DNA of 64,000 bases, taken from Betaproteobacteria bacterium. Lineage in GTDB: Bacteria > Pseudomonadota > Gammaproteobacteria > Burkholderiales > Rhodocyclaceae. Below the pieces are notes generated by a model that had not been told where the DNA came from, searched no databases, and worked only from the letters and a program-made list of their open reading frames with translations. A program made the translations under genes and the position numbers. The stretch covers positions 58,953 to 122,952 of the forward strand of contig JACQAO010000056.1 of assembly GCA_016194935.1 (NCBI GenBank), written 5' to 3'. This document shows, piece after piece, positions 17,031 to 25,883 of the stretch; the stretch's first letter is position 1; every line of letters begins with the position of its first letter.

Positions 17031-18251
17031 ATGCCAAACGATCACGATGTCTCTGCATTCCGGCGCGACTTCCCGCTTTACGCGAATCTTGACCGCCCGC
17101 TGCATTATCTCGACAACGCGGCCACCGCCCAGATGCATCAATCGGCATTTGACGCCATGCGCCGCCATGACACTCAGGCGCGCGGCAATGTGCTGCGCGG
17201 CAATCACCGGCTGGCCGAGGCGGCCACCGAGGCTTACGAGAATGCCCGCGCTGGTGTCGCCCGTTACCTCAACGCAACCACTGTGGAGGAGATCGTCTTT
17301 ACCTCCGGCACCACTGCGGCCATCAACCTGGTTGCCGGTGCTATGGGGTATCTGCTGCGTCCCGGCGATGAAATCGTCGTGTCGCTGGCGGAGCACCATA
17401 GCAATTTTCTGCCCTGGCAGCGGTTGCAGGAGCAGGGCGTGGTGTTGCGCGTATTGCCGCTGACGAGCGAGGGTCGCATCGATATGAGCCTGCTGCCGGC
17501 CATCGTCGGCGGGCGTTGCCGGTTGATTGCACTGAGCCACGCGTCGAACGTCACCGGCGCCATTACTGATCTTGTGCCGGTGATTGCCGCTGCACGGGCG
17601 GTTGGCGCCCGCGTGCTGCTGGACGGCGCGCAGTATGTACAGCATGGTCGGCCCGACATGCAGGCGCTGGGGGCCGACTTCTATGTTTTTTCCGGCCACA
17701 AATGCTTCGGCCCCACTGGCGTCGGTGTCCTCTGGGGCCGCCGCGAAGCGCTCGCCGAACTGCCGCCCTTCATGGTCGGTGGCGGAATGGTGGGCCGCGT
17801 GGCCCTCCGGGAGAGTACCTGGGCGGAGCCGCCGCGCCGCTTCGAAGCCGGCACGCCGCCCATCGCGCAGGCCGTCGGCCTGGGTGCGGTGCTCGACTGG
17901 CTGGTCGGCCAGCCGTGGGAGCAACTTCGTTCCCATGAAGAACACTTGTTCGAACGTCTGCTGGCAGGCTTGCGCAACATTCCGGGAGTGCGGCTGCTCG
18001 GCCCCGCAGATCGGCGAGAGCGGCTGCCGGTGGTTTCCTTCAACCTCGGCGAGCTGCATCCTCACGATGTTTGCCAGGTACTCGATGAGCGTCATGTCGC
18101 GCTGCGCGGAGGACATCACTGCGCGCAGCCGCTGATGGAATTCTTCGGCGTAGCCGCTACCGTGCGCGCCAGTCTTGCCGCCTACAATGACGTGGCGGAC
18201 GTGGATGCCTTGCTCGCGGGCCTGGAGCATGCGCGGCAGGTGCTGGCATGA
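17031..18251 (+). CDS. SufS-type cysteine desulfurase
   Basis: The 406-residue PLP enzyme carries LDNAATAQMHQS, TSGTTAAINLV, the Schiff-base Lys224 in FSGHKCFGPTG, and the persulfide-forming Cys364 in LRGGHHCAQP. These are group II (SufS) cysteine desulfurase marks. It releases sulfur from L-cysteine as a protein persulfide. Its place right after the molybdenum-cofactor genes, with a SufU-like partner overlapping its end, suggests it supplies the sulfido ligand of the molybdenum centre. Iron-sulfur assembly for the small subunit is the other option. It starts two bases after the fusion gene. Confidence 0.88.
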   Translation: MPNDHDVSAFRRDFPLYANLDRPLHYLDNAATAQMHQSAFDAMRRHDTQARGNVLRGNHRLAEAATEAYENARAGVARYLNATTVEEIVFTSGTTAAINLVAGAMGYLLRPGDEIVVSLAEHHSNFLPWQRLQEQGVVLRVLPLTSEGRIDMSLLPAIVGGRCRLIALSHASNVTGAITDLVPVIAAARAVGARVLLDGAQYVQHGRPDMQALGADFYVFSGHKCFGPTGVGVLWGRREALAELPPFMVGGGMVGRVALRESTWAEPPRRFEAGTPPIAQAVGLGAVLDWLVGQPWEQLRSHEEHLFERLLAGLRNIPGVRLLGPADRRERLPVVSFNLGELHPHDVCQVLDERHVALRGGHHCAQPLMEFFGVAATVRASLAAYNDVADVDALLAGLEHARQVLA

Positions 18252-18676
18252 GCGACGCGCTCTACCAGCAGGCCATCAATACCCTCTGGGGCATAAAGGA
18301 TCTTGCCAGCGCGGCACATGGCGCTGGCCGTCTGGTTGCGCCAGACGGTAGCGCGTTGCTGGATAATCCGTTCTGCGGCGACCGGGTGCGGATCGAGATC
18401 ACTCGTCACAATGGCGTCATCACCGCGCTGGCCCAGGAAACCAAGGGTTGCCTGCTGTGCCGCGCCTCGGCATCCTTGCTGGGCTTGCATGCGGTGGGGC
18501 GCAGCGCGGAAGAAATAGTGAACGTCCGGCAGTCGCTGGAAGATTTGTTGCGACACAACGCACCTGCTCCGCAAGATTGGCCCGAGTTCTCCGTATTTAT
18601 CCCCGCCCGCCCTCACGCCAGTCGCCACGGCTGTGTACTCCTGCCGTTTGAGGCACTCACGCAAGCACTCTCTTGA
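18248..18676 (+). CDS. SufU-like sulfur-acceptor / scaffold protein
   Basis: The 142-residue protein is NifU/IscU-like. C43 and D45 (NPFCGDR), C68 (KGCLLC) and C129 (HGCVLLPF) match the zinc- and sulfur-accepting residues C41, D43, C66 and C128 of Bacillus SufU, the partner of SufS. The extra C71 is also present. The ATG overlaps the SufS stop (ATGA), so the two are made together. A SufS-SufU pair is unusual in betaproteobacteria, which use the Isc system for general clusters, and fits a dedicated role for the hydroxylase. Confidence 0.82.
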   Translation: MSDALYQQAINTLWGIKDLASAAHGAGRLVAPDGSALLDNPFCGDRVRIEITRHNGVITALAQETKGCLLCRASASLLGLHAVGRSAEEIVNVRQSLEDLLRHNAPAPQDWPEFSVFIPARPHASRHGCVLLPFEALTQALS

Positions 18677-18721
18677 CGGCAATTCCGGCGATGCGCTGAG
18701 CGATCTGTTAAAATTCCGCGC

Positions 18722-18817
18722 GGCGGGCCTCCCCGCATTGCGAGGTGGTGAATCTGGTCAGGTCCGGAAGGAAGCAGCCACAGCCATTTACCGTAAGTGC
18801 CGGGGGTAAGGCTCGCC
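18722..18817 (+). ncRNA. ffs: Signal recognition particle RNA (4.5S)
   Basis: The conserved core GGTCAGGTCCGGAAGGAAGC lies at about 18756-18775, followed by AGCCA. The ends GGCGGGCCT (18722-18730) and AGGCTCGCC (18809-18817) pair to close the helix, giving an RNA of about 96 nt. It binds Ffh and targets membrane proteins to SecYEG. A -10-like TAAAAT lies at 18709-18714. Location just before dnaX is standard for many proteobacteria. Ends are estimated from pairing. Confidence 0.95.
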
Positions 18818-18847
18818 AACCCCATATTCTTAGCCGAATTTTGCCGT

Positions 18848-19885
18848 ATGAGTTATCAGGTTCTTGCACGCAAGTGGCGCCCCAAGACTTTTGCTACGTT
18901 GGTCGGACAGGAGCATGTGGTGCGTGCTCTGACGCATGCTCTGGAGCAGCAGCGGCTGCACCACGCCTACCTGTTCACCGGCACGCGCGGCGTCGGCAAG
19001 ACCACCATTGCGCGCATCATGGCCAAGGCGCTCAACTGCGAAACAGGCATCACGTCAACGCCTTGCGGTATTTGTTCTTCCTGCATGGAGATCGACAGCG
19101 GGCGCTTTGTCGACTTGATCGAGGTCGATGCCGCAACCAATACCAAGGTCGACGAGATGCGGCAATTGCTGGAGAACGCCACCTACGCGCCGACGCGCGG
19201 CCGTTTCAAGGTGTATGTGATCGACGAAGTTCACATGCTCTCGAACTCGGCTTTCAACGCCATGTTGAAGACGCTGGAAGAGCCGCCTGAGCATATCAAA
19301 TTCATCCTCGCCACCACCGATCCGCAGAAAATTCCGGTGACGGTGTTGTCGCGTTGCCTCCAGTTCAACCTCAAGCAGATGCCGCAAGCGCAGATTATTT
19401 CGCATCTGGCGCACATCCTCGAAGCGGAAAACATACCCTGCGAGACGCCGGCCTTGAAGCAACTCGCCAAGGCCGCCGCCGGCAGCATGCGCGATGCGCT
19501 CAGCCTGCTCGACCAAGCCATCGCCCACGGCGCCGGGCGGGTCGAGGAGGCTAATGTGCGCGACATGCTTGGCACGGTCGGCGACGACTATCTGTACGGC
19601 CTGCTTGATGCACTGGCTGGCGGCGATGTGCAGGCGTTGCTGGGCGTGGCCGAAGTCATGGATACGCGCAGTCTCAGCTTCGATTCGGCGTTGCAGGAGC
19701 TGGCGACGCTGTTCCATCGCATCGCCCTGGCGCAGTTTGCCCCGCAGCCTGTTTGCCTTCCGCCCGGAGATGCCGCCGTCGCTGGGTACGCCGGGTTTGG
19801 ATGTGCCGGCGCCGGCAACACGCAGCGTTCCCAGCGCCTCGCCGGCGCGACCCAGGACCACCGCAAGTGCGGCTGCGCAAAGTGA
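18848..19885 (+). CDS. dnaX: DNA polymerase III gamma/tau subunit, 5' part of a broken dnaX
   Basis: The frame encodes the DnaX clamp-loader ATPase: Walker A GTRGVGKT at residues 45-52, zinc cysteines C64, C73, C76 and C79, Walker B VIDEVHML and the SRC motif LSRCLQF. Domains I and II are intact. Collar domain III stops making sense after LFHRIALAQFAP (residue about 299), where about 50 expected residues are missing. The rest of this 345-residue frame (QPVCLPPGDAAVAG...) is out-of-frame readthrough. The true continuation is in the next frame from 19743. As written, the product lacks most of the collar and should not oligomerise normally. Either another dnaX exists or the assembly is wrong here. 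Confidence 0.85.
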   Translation: MSYQVLARKWRPKTFATLVGQEHVVRALTHALEQQRLHHAYLFTGTRGVGKTTIARIMAKALNCETGITSTPCGICSSCMEIDSGRFVDLIEVDAATNTKVDEMRQLLENATYAPTRGRFKVYVIDEVHMLSNSAFNAMLKTLEEPPEHIKFILATTDPQKIPVTVLSRCLQFNLKQMPQAQIISHLAHILEAENIPCETPALKQLAKAAAGSMRDALSLLDQAIAHGAGRVEEANVRDMLGTVGDDYLYGLLDALAGGDVQALLGVAEVMDTRSLSFDSALQELATLFHRIALAQFAPQPVCLPPGDAAVAGYAGFGCAGAGNTQRSQRLAGATQDHRKCGCAK

Positions 19886-20267
19886 CGACGCAGACGATTG
19901 GCATGCCATTACCGGCCGTCTCAATCTCGGCGGAATGGTGCGGAGCCTGGCCCAGCATTGCGAATTGGCTGAGATCGGTGCAGAACTTATCACCCTGCGC
20001 CTGCCGCCGGCGCACAAATTTCTGCTGGGCAAAGCGCCGCAGGATAAATTGCAATCCGAGTTGCAGCTTTACTATGGTCGGCCACTGCGGCTCAACATCG
20101 TGCTGGCCGACACCGCGACGGAAACGCCGGTCGAGCGTAGCCGGGTAGTCCAGCGCGAACGCCAGGAGCAAGCCATCGCCGCCATCGAACAAGATGGCTT
20201 CGTGCGCGAAGTGGTCGAACTGTTCGATGCCACGATCAACGAATCATCCATTAGACCTCTCGGTTGA
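19743..20267 (+). pseudogene. dnaX: dnaX 3' part (collar end and tau C-terminal domain), out of frame
   Basis: From 19743 this frame reads RSLFAFRPEMPP, matching the end of the DnaX collar domain, then a short Ala/Pro/Ser linker. The tau polymerase-binding domain follows (DDWHAITGRLNLGGMVRSLA... to INESSIRPLG), which has no defect of its own. It is displaced by one base relative to the upstream part, because the sequence between the two halves is deleted. No start codon or ribosome site serves it. Production would require a +1 shift during translation; the known Escherichia coli dnaX shift is -1 at A AAA AAG, and no such heptamer is seen at the junction. Confidence 0.8.
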
Positions 20268-20297
20268 ACCCTAGACTGAGCAATCCAGGAGAACAGC

Positions 20298-20621
20298 ATG
20301 ATGAAAGGCGGCATCGCCGGCTTGATGAAACAGGCGCAACAAATGCAGGAACGCATGGCAAAGGCACAGGACGAGCTGGCCGCGATGGAGGTCGAGGGGC
20401 AGTCCGGCGCCGGCATGGTCAAGGTGATCATGACCTGCAAACACGATGTGCGCCGCGTCAGTATTGATCCAACCGTGATGGACGACAAGGAAATGCTGGA
20501 AGACCTGATCGCCGCCGCCATGAACGACGCCGTGCGCAAAGCCGAGGCCACTGCACAGGAAAAAATGAGCGGCTTCACCGCCGGCATGCAACTGCCGCCC
20601 GGCATGAAACTGCCGTTTTAA
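20298..20621 (+). CDS. ybaB: Nucleoid-associated protein YbaB/EbfC
   Basis: The 107-residue protein has the YbaB/EbfC architecture: an N-terminal helix with [20 protein letters not shown], a central beta sheet with [17 protein letters not shown], and a C-terminal helix. It binds DNA as a tweezer-like dimer and is almost always between dnaX and recR, as here. AGGAGAA precedes the start. Its TAA stop shares a base with the recR ATG. The intact gene confirms that the locus around the dnaX defect is otherwise normal. Confidence 0.93.
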   Translation: MMKGGIAGLMKQAQQMQERMAKAQDELAAMEVEGQSGAGMVKVIMTCKHDVRRVSIDPTVMDDKEMLEDLIAAAMNDAVRKAEATAQEKMSGFTAGMQLPPGMKLPF

Positions 20622-21217
20622 TGTCTGCGCCGGGCAGTCTCGAAAAACTCATCGAGGCGCTGCGCTGCCTGCCGGGGGTCGGCCCGAAATCCGCGCAGCG
20701 CATGGCCTATCATTTGCTCCAGCGCGAACGTCCCGGCGCCGAGCGGCTGGCGGATGCGCTGGGCGAGGCCTTGCAGCGCATCCATCATTGCCAGCGCTGC
20801 AATACGTTCACCGAAGAAGAAATCTGCGACCGCTGCGCCTCAAGCAAGCGCGACTCTTCGCTGCTGTGTGTAGTCGAGATGCCGGTGGATCTCAATATGA
20901 TGGAGCAGACACACGCTTTCAATGGCCTCTACTATGTGTTGATGGGACGACTCAGTCCGCTCGACGGCATCGGCCCGAAGGAACTGAAGCTCGACCGGCT
21001 GCTGGAACGCGCCGCCGATCAGCAGGTCAGGGAAGTCATCATGGCTACCAATTTCACCAATGAGGGCGAGGCCACTGCCCACTATCTGTCCGAGTTGCTG
21101 CATGCCCGCGGCCTCAAGGTCAGCCGCATCGCGCGTGGCCTGCCGGTGGGCGGTGAGTTGGAATTCACCGACGCCGGCACCATCGCCCAGGCCATGTATG
21201 AGCGGCGCGATTATTAA
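20621..21217 (+). CDS. recR: Recombination mediator RecR
   Basis: The 198-residue protein has the N-terminal helix-hairpin-helix ([20 protein letters not shown]), a four-cysteine zinc finger ([16 protein letters not shown]), a Toprim domain ([24 protein letters not shown]) and a C-terminal region ending YERRDY. It works with RecO/RecF to load RecA on gapped DNA. It overlaps ybaB by one base. Length matches the family. There is nothing unusual in it. Confidence 0.95.
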   Translation: MSAPGSLEKLIEALRCLPGVGPKSAQRMAYHLLQRERPGAERLADALGEALQRIHHCQRCNTFTEEEICDRCASSKRDSSLLCVVEMPVDLNMMEQTHAFNGLYYVLMGRLSPLDGIGPKELKLDRLLERAADQQVREVIMATNFTNEGEATAHYLSELLHARGLKVSRIARGLPVGGELEFTDAGTIAQAMYERRDY

Positions 21218-21243
21218 TGTCCGCCTTTGATTCCGGGGTACTG

Positions 21244-22461
21244 ATGACAAAACCTCTCGATGGCGTCAAAGTACTGGAACTCGGCACGCTGATCGCCGGG
21301 CCGTTTTGCACGCGCATCCTGGCCGAGTTCGGCGCCGAGGTCATCAAGATCGAAGCGCCGGGCGAGGGCGACCCGCTGCGTAGCTGGCGCAAGCTGTATC
21401 AAGGCACTTCATTGTGGTGGTATGTACAGGCGCGCAACAAGCAATCGGTGGCGATCAATCTGAAACACCCGGAAGGCGCCGCCATCGTTCGCAAGCTGGC
21501 GCGCGAGGCCGATATGGTGGTGGAGAACTTCCGCCCCGGCGTGCTGGAAAAACTCGGGCTGGGCTGGAAAGAACTATCCGCCGAGAACCCCGGCCTGGTG
21601 ATGGTGCGTCTGTCCGGTTTCGGCCAGACCGGGCCGTATAAAGACCAGCCCGGCTTCGGCGCGGTGGGCGAGGCGATGGGCGGTTTGCGATTTACCACCG
21701 GCTTTACGGATCGACCGCCGGTGCGTACCGGCATTTCCATCGGCGACTCGATTGCGGCGTTGTGGGCCGCGATCGGCGGATTGATGGCCCTGCGCCACCG
21801 GGAAGTGAATGGCGGCAAAGGGCAAGTGGTGGACGTTGCCTTGTATGAGGCGGTGTTTGCCATGATGGAAAGCATGGTGCCGGAGTTTGACGTGCTGGGC
21901 TTCGTGCGTGAGCGCAGCGGCAATGTCATGCCCGGCATCACGCCATCTTCGACGCATACCACGCGCGATGGCAAGCACCTGATCATCGGCGCCAACGGCG
22001 ACGCCATATTCAAGCGCTTCATGCAGGCGATAGGCCGCGCCGACCTGGCCGAGGACGCGCAACTGGCCAGTAATGCGGGCCGCGATCAACGCGCCGCTGA
22101 ACTTTACGCACTGATCGATGCCTGGGTTGCCGCGCACGACACCGGGCATGTGCTCAAGACGCTGACTGAGGCACAGGTGCCGGTCAGCCCTCTGTATTCG
22201 GTGGCGGACATGTTCACCGATCCGCAGTATCTTTCCCGCGCCATGCTGGAGACCGCCCATTTGCCGGATGGCAAGGCTGTCAGGCTGCCCGGCATCGTAC
22301 CCAAGCTCTCGGAGACGCCGGGCAATACCGAATGGCTGGGGCCTGACCTCGGGGAACATACTGAAAAAGTGTTGTCTAAGCTTGGCTACGCGCCGAAAGA
22401 AATTGATCGACTCTGCGCAGAAGGCGCAGTGGCGCGGGTTTCGGAGGATAGGGCGGAGTGA
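21244..22461 (+). CDS. CaiB/BaiF family CoA-transferase
   Basis: The protein starts MTKPLDGVKVLELGTLIAGP and has 405 residues, the normal size for family III CoA-transferases. An ATG at 21217 would add nine residues and overlap the recR stop, but the family start favours 21244. SIGDSIAALWAAIGG contains the catalytic Asp, and NGGKGQVVDVALYEAVF is the conserved core. It transfers CoA between an acyl-CoA and a carboxylic acid of unknown identity. It may have been inserted between recR and the bc1 genes, where it has no obvious partner. Confidence 0.88.
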   Translation: MTKPLDGVKVLELGTLIAGPFCTRILAEFGAEVIKIEAPGEGDPLRSWRKLYQGTSLWWYVQARNKQSVAINLKHPEGAAIVRKLAREADMVVENFRPGVLEKLGLGWKELSAENPGLVMVRLSGFGQTGPYKDQPGFGAVGEAMGGLRFTTGFTDRPPVRTGISIGDSIAALWAAIGGLMALRHREVNGGKGQVVDVALYEAVFAMMESMVPEFDVLGFVRERSGNVMPGITPSSTHTTRDGKHLIIGANGDAIFKRFMQAIGRADLAEDAQLASNAGRDQRAAELYALIDAWVAAHDTGHVLKTLTEAQVPVSPLYSVADMFTDPQYLSRAMLETAHLPDGKAVRLPGIVPKLSETPGNTEWLGPDLGEHTEKVLSKLGYAPKEIDRLCAEGAVARVSEDRAE

Positions 22462-22498
22462 ATATCGCGCAAACCTGTAATCGTTCGCCAGATTCCGG

Positions 22499-22504
22499 TA
22501 TAAT
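22499..22504 (+). promoter_or_regulatory. Likely -10 box for petABC
   Basis: A consensus TATAAT lies 45 bases before the petA ATG, in CCGGTATAATGCGCG. A poor -35 candidate (CTGTAA, 22475-22480) is 18 bases upstream. This is the probable start of the bc1 operon transcript. Confidence 0.55.
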
Positions 22505-22548
22505 GCGCGCGGTTTAGAGATTGAATTTTTTCCATTCTAGGATGAACC

Positions 22549-23151
22549 ATGTCTGGTGATGACAAAGTGGATTGCGGGCGACGCCGCCTGATTATGGCGA
22601 CCGCAACAGTGGGCGGCGCGGCGGGGATTGTTGCTGCAGTGCCGTTTGTGGCGAGCATGATGCCGTCGGAGCGCGCCAAGGCCGCCGGCGCGCCGGTCGA
22701 GGTGGAGTTCGGCAAGCTGGCGTTGGGCGAGATGATGACCGTCGAATGGCGCGGCAAACCGGTGTGGATTATCAATCGCAACAAGGAAATGCTGGATTCG
22801 CTGAAAAAGACCGACGACCTGGTCAGCGATCCGCATTCGGACAGGCCGATGCAGCCTGACTATTGCAAGAACGAAGCGCGTTCGATCAAGCCTGAATACA
22901 TGGTGGTGATCGGCATCTGCACCCACCTGGGCTGTTCTCCGACCGAGAAATTCAAGACCGGCGCCGCCAGCGGTGTTGCCCCCGATTGGCCGGGCGGCTT
23001 TCTCTGCCCTTGTCACGGCTCGACCTTCGACCTCGCGGGTCGCGTCTACAAAGGCAAGCCGGCGCCCACCAACCTCGAAGTTCCGGCGCACAAATACCTG
23101 GGCGACACCAAGATCGTCATTGGCATCGGCCAAGACGGCAAGGAGGCCTGA
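22549..23151 (+). CDS. petA: Ubiquinol-cytochrome c reductase Rieske iron-sulfur subunit
   Basis: The 200-residue protein has an N-terminal twin-arginine-like segment (GRRRLIMATATVGGAAG) and one membrane helix that doubles as the Tat signal anchor. The Rieske cluster ligands are in CTHLGCSP and CPCHGSTFD. It moves electrons from ubiquinol to cytochrome c1 in complex III at the periplasmic face. It leads petABC, and an AAGGAGG site for petB lies inside its 3' end. The proline loop before the second box fits the family. Confidence 0.95.
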   Translation: MSGDDKVDCGRRRLIMATATVGGAAGIVAAVPFVASMMPSERAKAAGAPVEVEFGKLALGEMMTVEWRGKPVWIINRNKEMLDSLKKTDDLVSDPHSDRPMQPDYCKNEARSIKPEYMVVIGICTHLGCSPTEKFKTGAASGVAPDWPGGFLCPCHGSTFDLAGRVYKGKPAPTNLEVPAHKYLGDTKIVIGIGQDGKEA

Positions 23152-23154
23152 CCA

Positions 23155-24420
23155 ATGAGTGCCATGATGACTAACCTGCTCGAATGGGTCGATGCGCGTT
23201 TCCCGTTGACTTCCAACTGGAAGGCGCACCTTTCCGAATACTACGCACCGAAGAATTTCAACTTCTGGTACTTCTTCGGTTCGCTGTCCTTGCTGGTGCT
23301 GGTGTTGCAGATCGTCACCGGCATTTTTCTGACCATGCACTACAAACCGGATGCTTCGCTCAACGTATCGGGCGTGCCGGTGGCTTTTGCCAGCGTCGAG
23401 TACATCATGCGCGACGTGCCGTGGGGCTGGCTGATCCGTTACATGCACTCGACCGGCGCTTCGGCGTTCTTCCTGGTGGTCTACATGCACATGTTTCGCG
23501 GTCTGCTCTACGGTTCTTACCGCAAGCCGCGCGAACTGATCTGGCTGTTCGGCATGTTCATCTTCCTGGCGTTGATGGGCGAAGCTTTCTTCGGCTATCT
23601 GCTGCCGTGGGGGCAGATGTCCTACTGGGGCGCGCAGGTGATCGTTAACCTGTTCTCGGCAATTCCCTTCATCGGCCCGGACCTGTCACTGTGGCTGCGT
23701 GGCGATTTCGTCGTCGGCGACGCCACCCTCAACCGCTTCTTTGCTTTCCACGTCATCGCCGTGCCGCTGGTGCTGCTGGGGCTGGTGGCGGCGCACATCC
23801 TGGCGCTGCATGAAGTCGGCTCGAACAATCCGGACGGCGTCGAAATCAAGAAGAAAAAAGACGCCAGGGGCATTCCGCTGGACGGCATTCCCTTCCATCC
23901 CTATTACACGGTAAAAGATATCGTCGCGGTGGTGGTGTTCCTGATGGTGTTCAGTGTCATCATGTTCTTCATCCCTGAGTTTGGCGGTTATTTCCTCGAA
24001 TACAACAATTTCATCCCCGCCAATCCGCTGGTGACGCCGCCGCATATCGCGCCGGTATGGTACTTCACCCCGTATTACTCGATGCTGCGCGCGGTGACGG
24101 TCAACTTCTTCTGGATCGACGCCAAGTTCTGGGGTGTAGTGGCGATGGGTGGCGGTGTATTGATACTGCTGTTCCTGCCCTGGCTGGATCGCAGCCCGGT
24201 GAAGTCGATACGCTACAAAGGCCCGATTTTCAAGACCGCTCTGGGGATTTTCCTGGTCAGCTTCTTTACACTGGGCTACCTGGGCATGCTGGTGCCTACG
24301 CCGGGGCGCACTCTGGTGGCGCAAATATGCACCGTGCTTTATTTCGGGTTTTTCCTGTTGATGCCGATCTACAGCCAGTTGGACAAGTGCAAGCCCGAAC
24401 CGGAAAGGGTGACTGAATAA
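23155..24420 (+). CDS. petB: Cytochrome b of the bc1 complex
   Basis: The 421-residue integral membrane protein has eight hydrophobic spans. Heme-ligand histidines lie in RYMHSTGASAFFLVVYMHMF and in FAFHVIAVPLVLLGLVAAHI. The quinol-oxidation motif is PVWY (in IAPVWYFTPYY) instead of PEWY. This Val version is known from some beta- and gammaproteobacteria, including Rubrivivax, and bypasses the usual Glu proton acceptor. It forms the quinone-binding core of complex III. It starts 3 bases after petA. Confidence 0.95.
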   Translation: MSAMMTNLLEWVDARFPLTSNWKAHLSEYYAPKNFNFWYFFGSLSLLVLVLQIVTGIFLTMHYKPDASLNVSGVPVAFASVEYIMRDVPWGWLIRYMHSTGASAFFLVVYMHMFRGLLYGSYRKPRELIWLFGMFIFLALMGEAFFGYLLPWGQMSYWGAQVIVNLFSAIPFIGPDLSLWLRGDFVVGDATLNRFFAFHVIAVPLVLLGLVAAHILALHEVGSNNPDGVEIKKKKDARGIPLDGIPFHPYYTVKDIVAVVVFLMVFSVIMFFIPEFGGYFLEYNNFIPANPLVTPPHIAPVWYFTPYYSMLRAVTVNFFWIDAKFWGVVAMGGGVLILLFLPWLDRSPVKSIRYKGPIFKTALGIFLVSFFTLGYLGMLVPTPGRTLVAQICTVLYFGFFLLMPIYSQLDKCKPEPERVTE

Positions 24421-25139
24421 TGAAGAAACTGCTTTTCCTTGTGATCATGGCGCTCTGCGCACCCCTGGCCGGATTTGCCAGTGAAGGCGGTCCTCATCTG
24501 GACAAGGCGCCGGACCGGACCAACGATCCGGCGGCTTTGCAGCATGGGGCAAAAATATTCGTTAATTATTGTCAGAGTTGCCACTCGGCTTCGTATATGC
24601 GTTACAACCGTTTACGCGACATCGGCCTGAACGAAACGCAGATTCGGGAAAACCTGATTTTTTCCTCTGACAAAGTGGGCGATTTGATGAAGGTCGCCAT
24701 GCAGCCCGCCGAAGCCAAGGCCTGGTTTGGCGTAGCGCCGCCCGATCTGACGGTGATAGCCCGCGCCCGCGCTTCCGAAGCGGGTTCCGGCGCCGATTGG
24801 CTATATACTTACCTGCGCAGCTTCTACCGCGACGATACCCGCCCGACCGGCTGGAACAACCTGGTTTTCGAGAATGTCGGCATGCCCCATGTGTTGTGGC
24901 AGCTCCAGGGGCAGCAGGTGCTGGGAGAGGGACACAAGCTCAGCCTGGCCAAGCCGGGTACGCTGAAACCGGCAGAGTACGATGCACTGGTGGCTGATCT
25001 GGTCGGCTATCTGCAGTATATGGGCGAGCCGGTGGCGCAGACGCGCAAGAGAGTCGGCATATTCGTTTTGATCGGACTGGCCGTGTTGTTTGCCTTTGCT
25101 TACGCACTCAAGCGTGAGTACTGGAAAGACGTACACTAA
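24420..25139 (+). CDS. petC: Cytochrome c1 of the bc1 complex
   Basis: The 239-residue protein has a signal peptide (MKKLLFLVIMALCAPLAGFA), the heme c motif CQSCH, a Met ligand in ENVGMPHVLW, and a C-terminal membrane anchor (VGIFVLIGLAVLFAFAYALK). It accepts electrons from the Rieske protein and passes them to soluble cytochrome c. Its ATG overlaps the petB TAA by one base. The gene closes the petABC operon; no obvious hairpin follows. Confidence 0.95.
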   Translation: MKKLLFLVIMALCAPLAGFASEGGPHLDKAPDRTNDPAALQHGAKIFVNYCQSCHSASYMRYNRLRDIGLNETQIRENLIFSSDKVGDLMKVAMQPAEAKAWFGVAPPDLTVIARARASEAGSGADWLYTYLRSFYRDDTRPTGWNNLVFENVGMPHVLWQLQGQQVLGEGHKLSLAKPGTLKPAEYDALVADLVGYLQYMGEPVAQTRKRVGIFVLIGLAVLFAFAYALKREYWKDVH

Positions 25140-25254
25140 CTTTACTTATTTATTTTCGAACTACGCAATGTTGCATATGGGGCATAGAGAACACAGTACA
25201 TCCGCGGTACGCCGCGTGGTGCGTGATGCCGACTATTCCTGGGGTACCAGTACC

Positions 25255-25851
25255 ATGATGAACCTGTACTCGGGCACTACCGACCCGTTTAGCCATCGCT
25301 GCCGCATCGTCCTGTACGAGAAGCAGATGGATTTCCAGGTGATCGATGTCGATCTTTTCAACAAACCGGAGGACATCGCGGTCATTAATCCCTATAACCG
25401 CGTGCCGGTACTGGTTGACCGCGACCTCGTTCTCTATGAATCCAATATTATCAATGAGTATATCGACGAGCGTTTTCCGCATCCGCAATTGATGCCGCCC
25501 GATCCGATCATGCGGGCGCGGGCGCGACAGCTCCTGTTCACCATGGAGCACGAGTTGTTCAGTTATATTGAAGTGCTGGAAAAAAACATCAAATCAGCCG
25601 AGAAGTCGCGCCTCCATGTGCGTGACCGGCTGACTGAACTGGCGCCGATCTTCGCCAAGCAAAAGCATATGCTGGGCGAGGAATTTTCCATGCTGGATGT
25701 GGCCATCGCGCCCTTGTTGTGGCGTCTGGATCATTACGGCATCGAGCTTGGCAAAGCTGCCGCACCGTTGATGAAGTATGCCGAGCGTATTTTCAGCCGG
25801 CAGGGCTTCATCGATGCCCTGACCCCTTCCGAAAAAATCATGCGCCGTTAG
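25255..25851 (+). CDS. sspA: Stringent starvation protein A (SspA), GST fold
   Basis: The product has 198 residues and a glutathione-S-transferase fold: thioredoxin-like N-terminus (MMNLYSGTTDPFSHRCRIVL, with NRVPVLVDRDLVLYESNIINEYI) and helical C-terminus. SspA binds RNA polymerase and alters promoter use under stress. Its place between petABC and sspB is the standard proteobacterial order. The longer open frame begins inside petC; the ATG at 25255 gives the family's usual length. An ATG at 25258 is equally possible. Confidence 0.9.
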   Translation: MMNLYSGTTDPFSHRCRIVLYEKQMDFQVIDVDLFNKPEDIAVINPYNRVPVLVDRDLVLYESNIINEYIDERFPHPQLMPPDPIMRARARQLLFTMEHELFSYIEVLEKNIKSAEKSRLHVRDRLTELAPIFAKQKHMLGEEFSMLDVAIAPLLWRLDHYGIELGKAAAPLMKYAERIFSRQGFIDALTPSEKIMRR

Positions 25852-25883
25852 ACGCGGCGCAGGTTGATCGACGGACCTCGGAC

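Noticed and set aside
19743..19885. Programmed frameshifting as in Escherichia coli dnaX
   Set aside because: The displacement is +1, no A AAA AAG type heptamer is seen at the junction, and about 50 collar residues are missing, which recoding would not explain.
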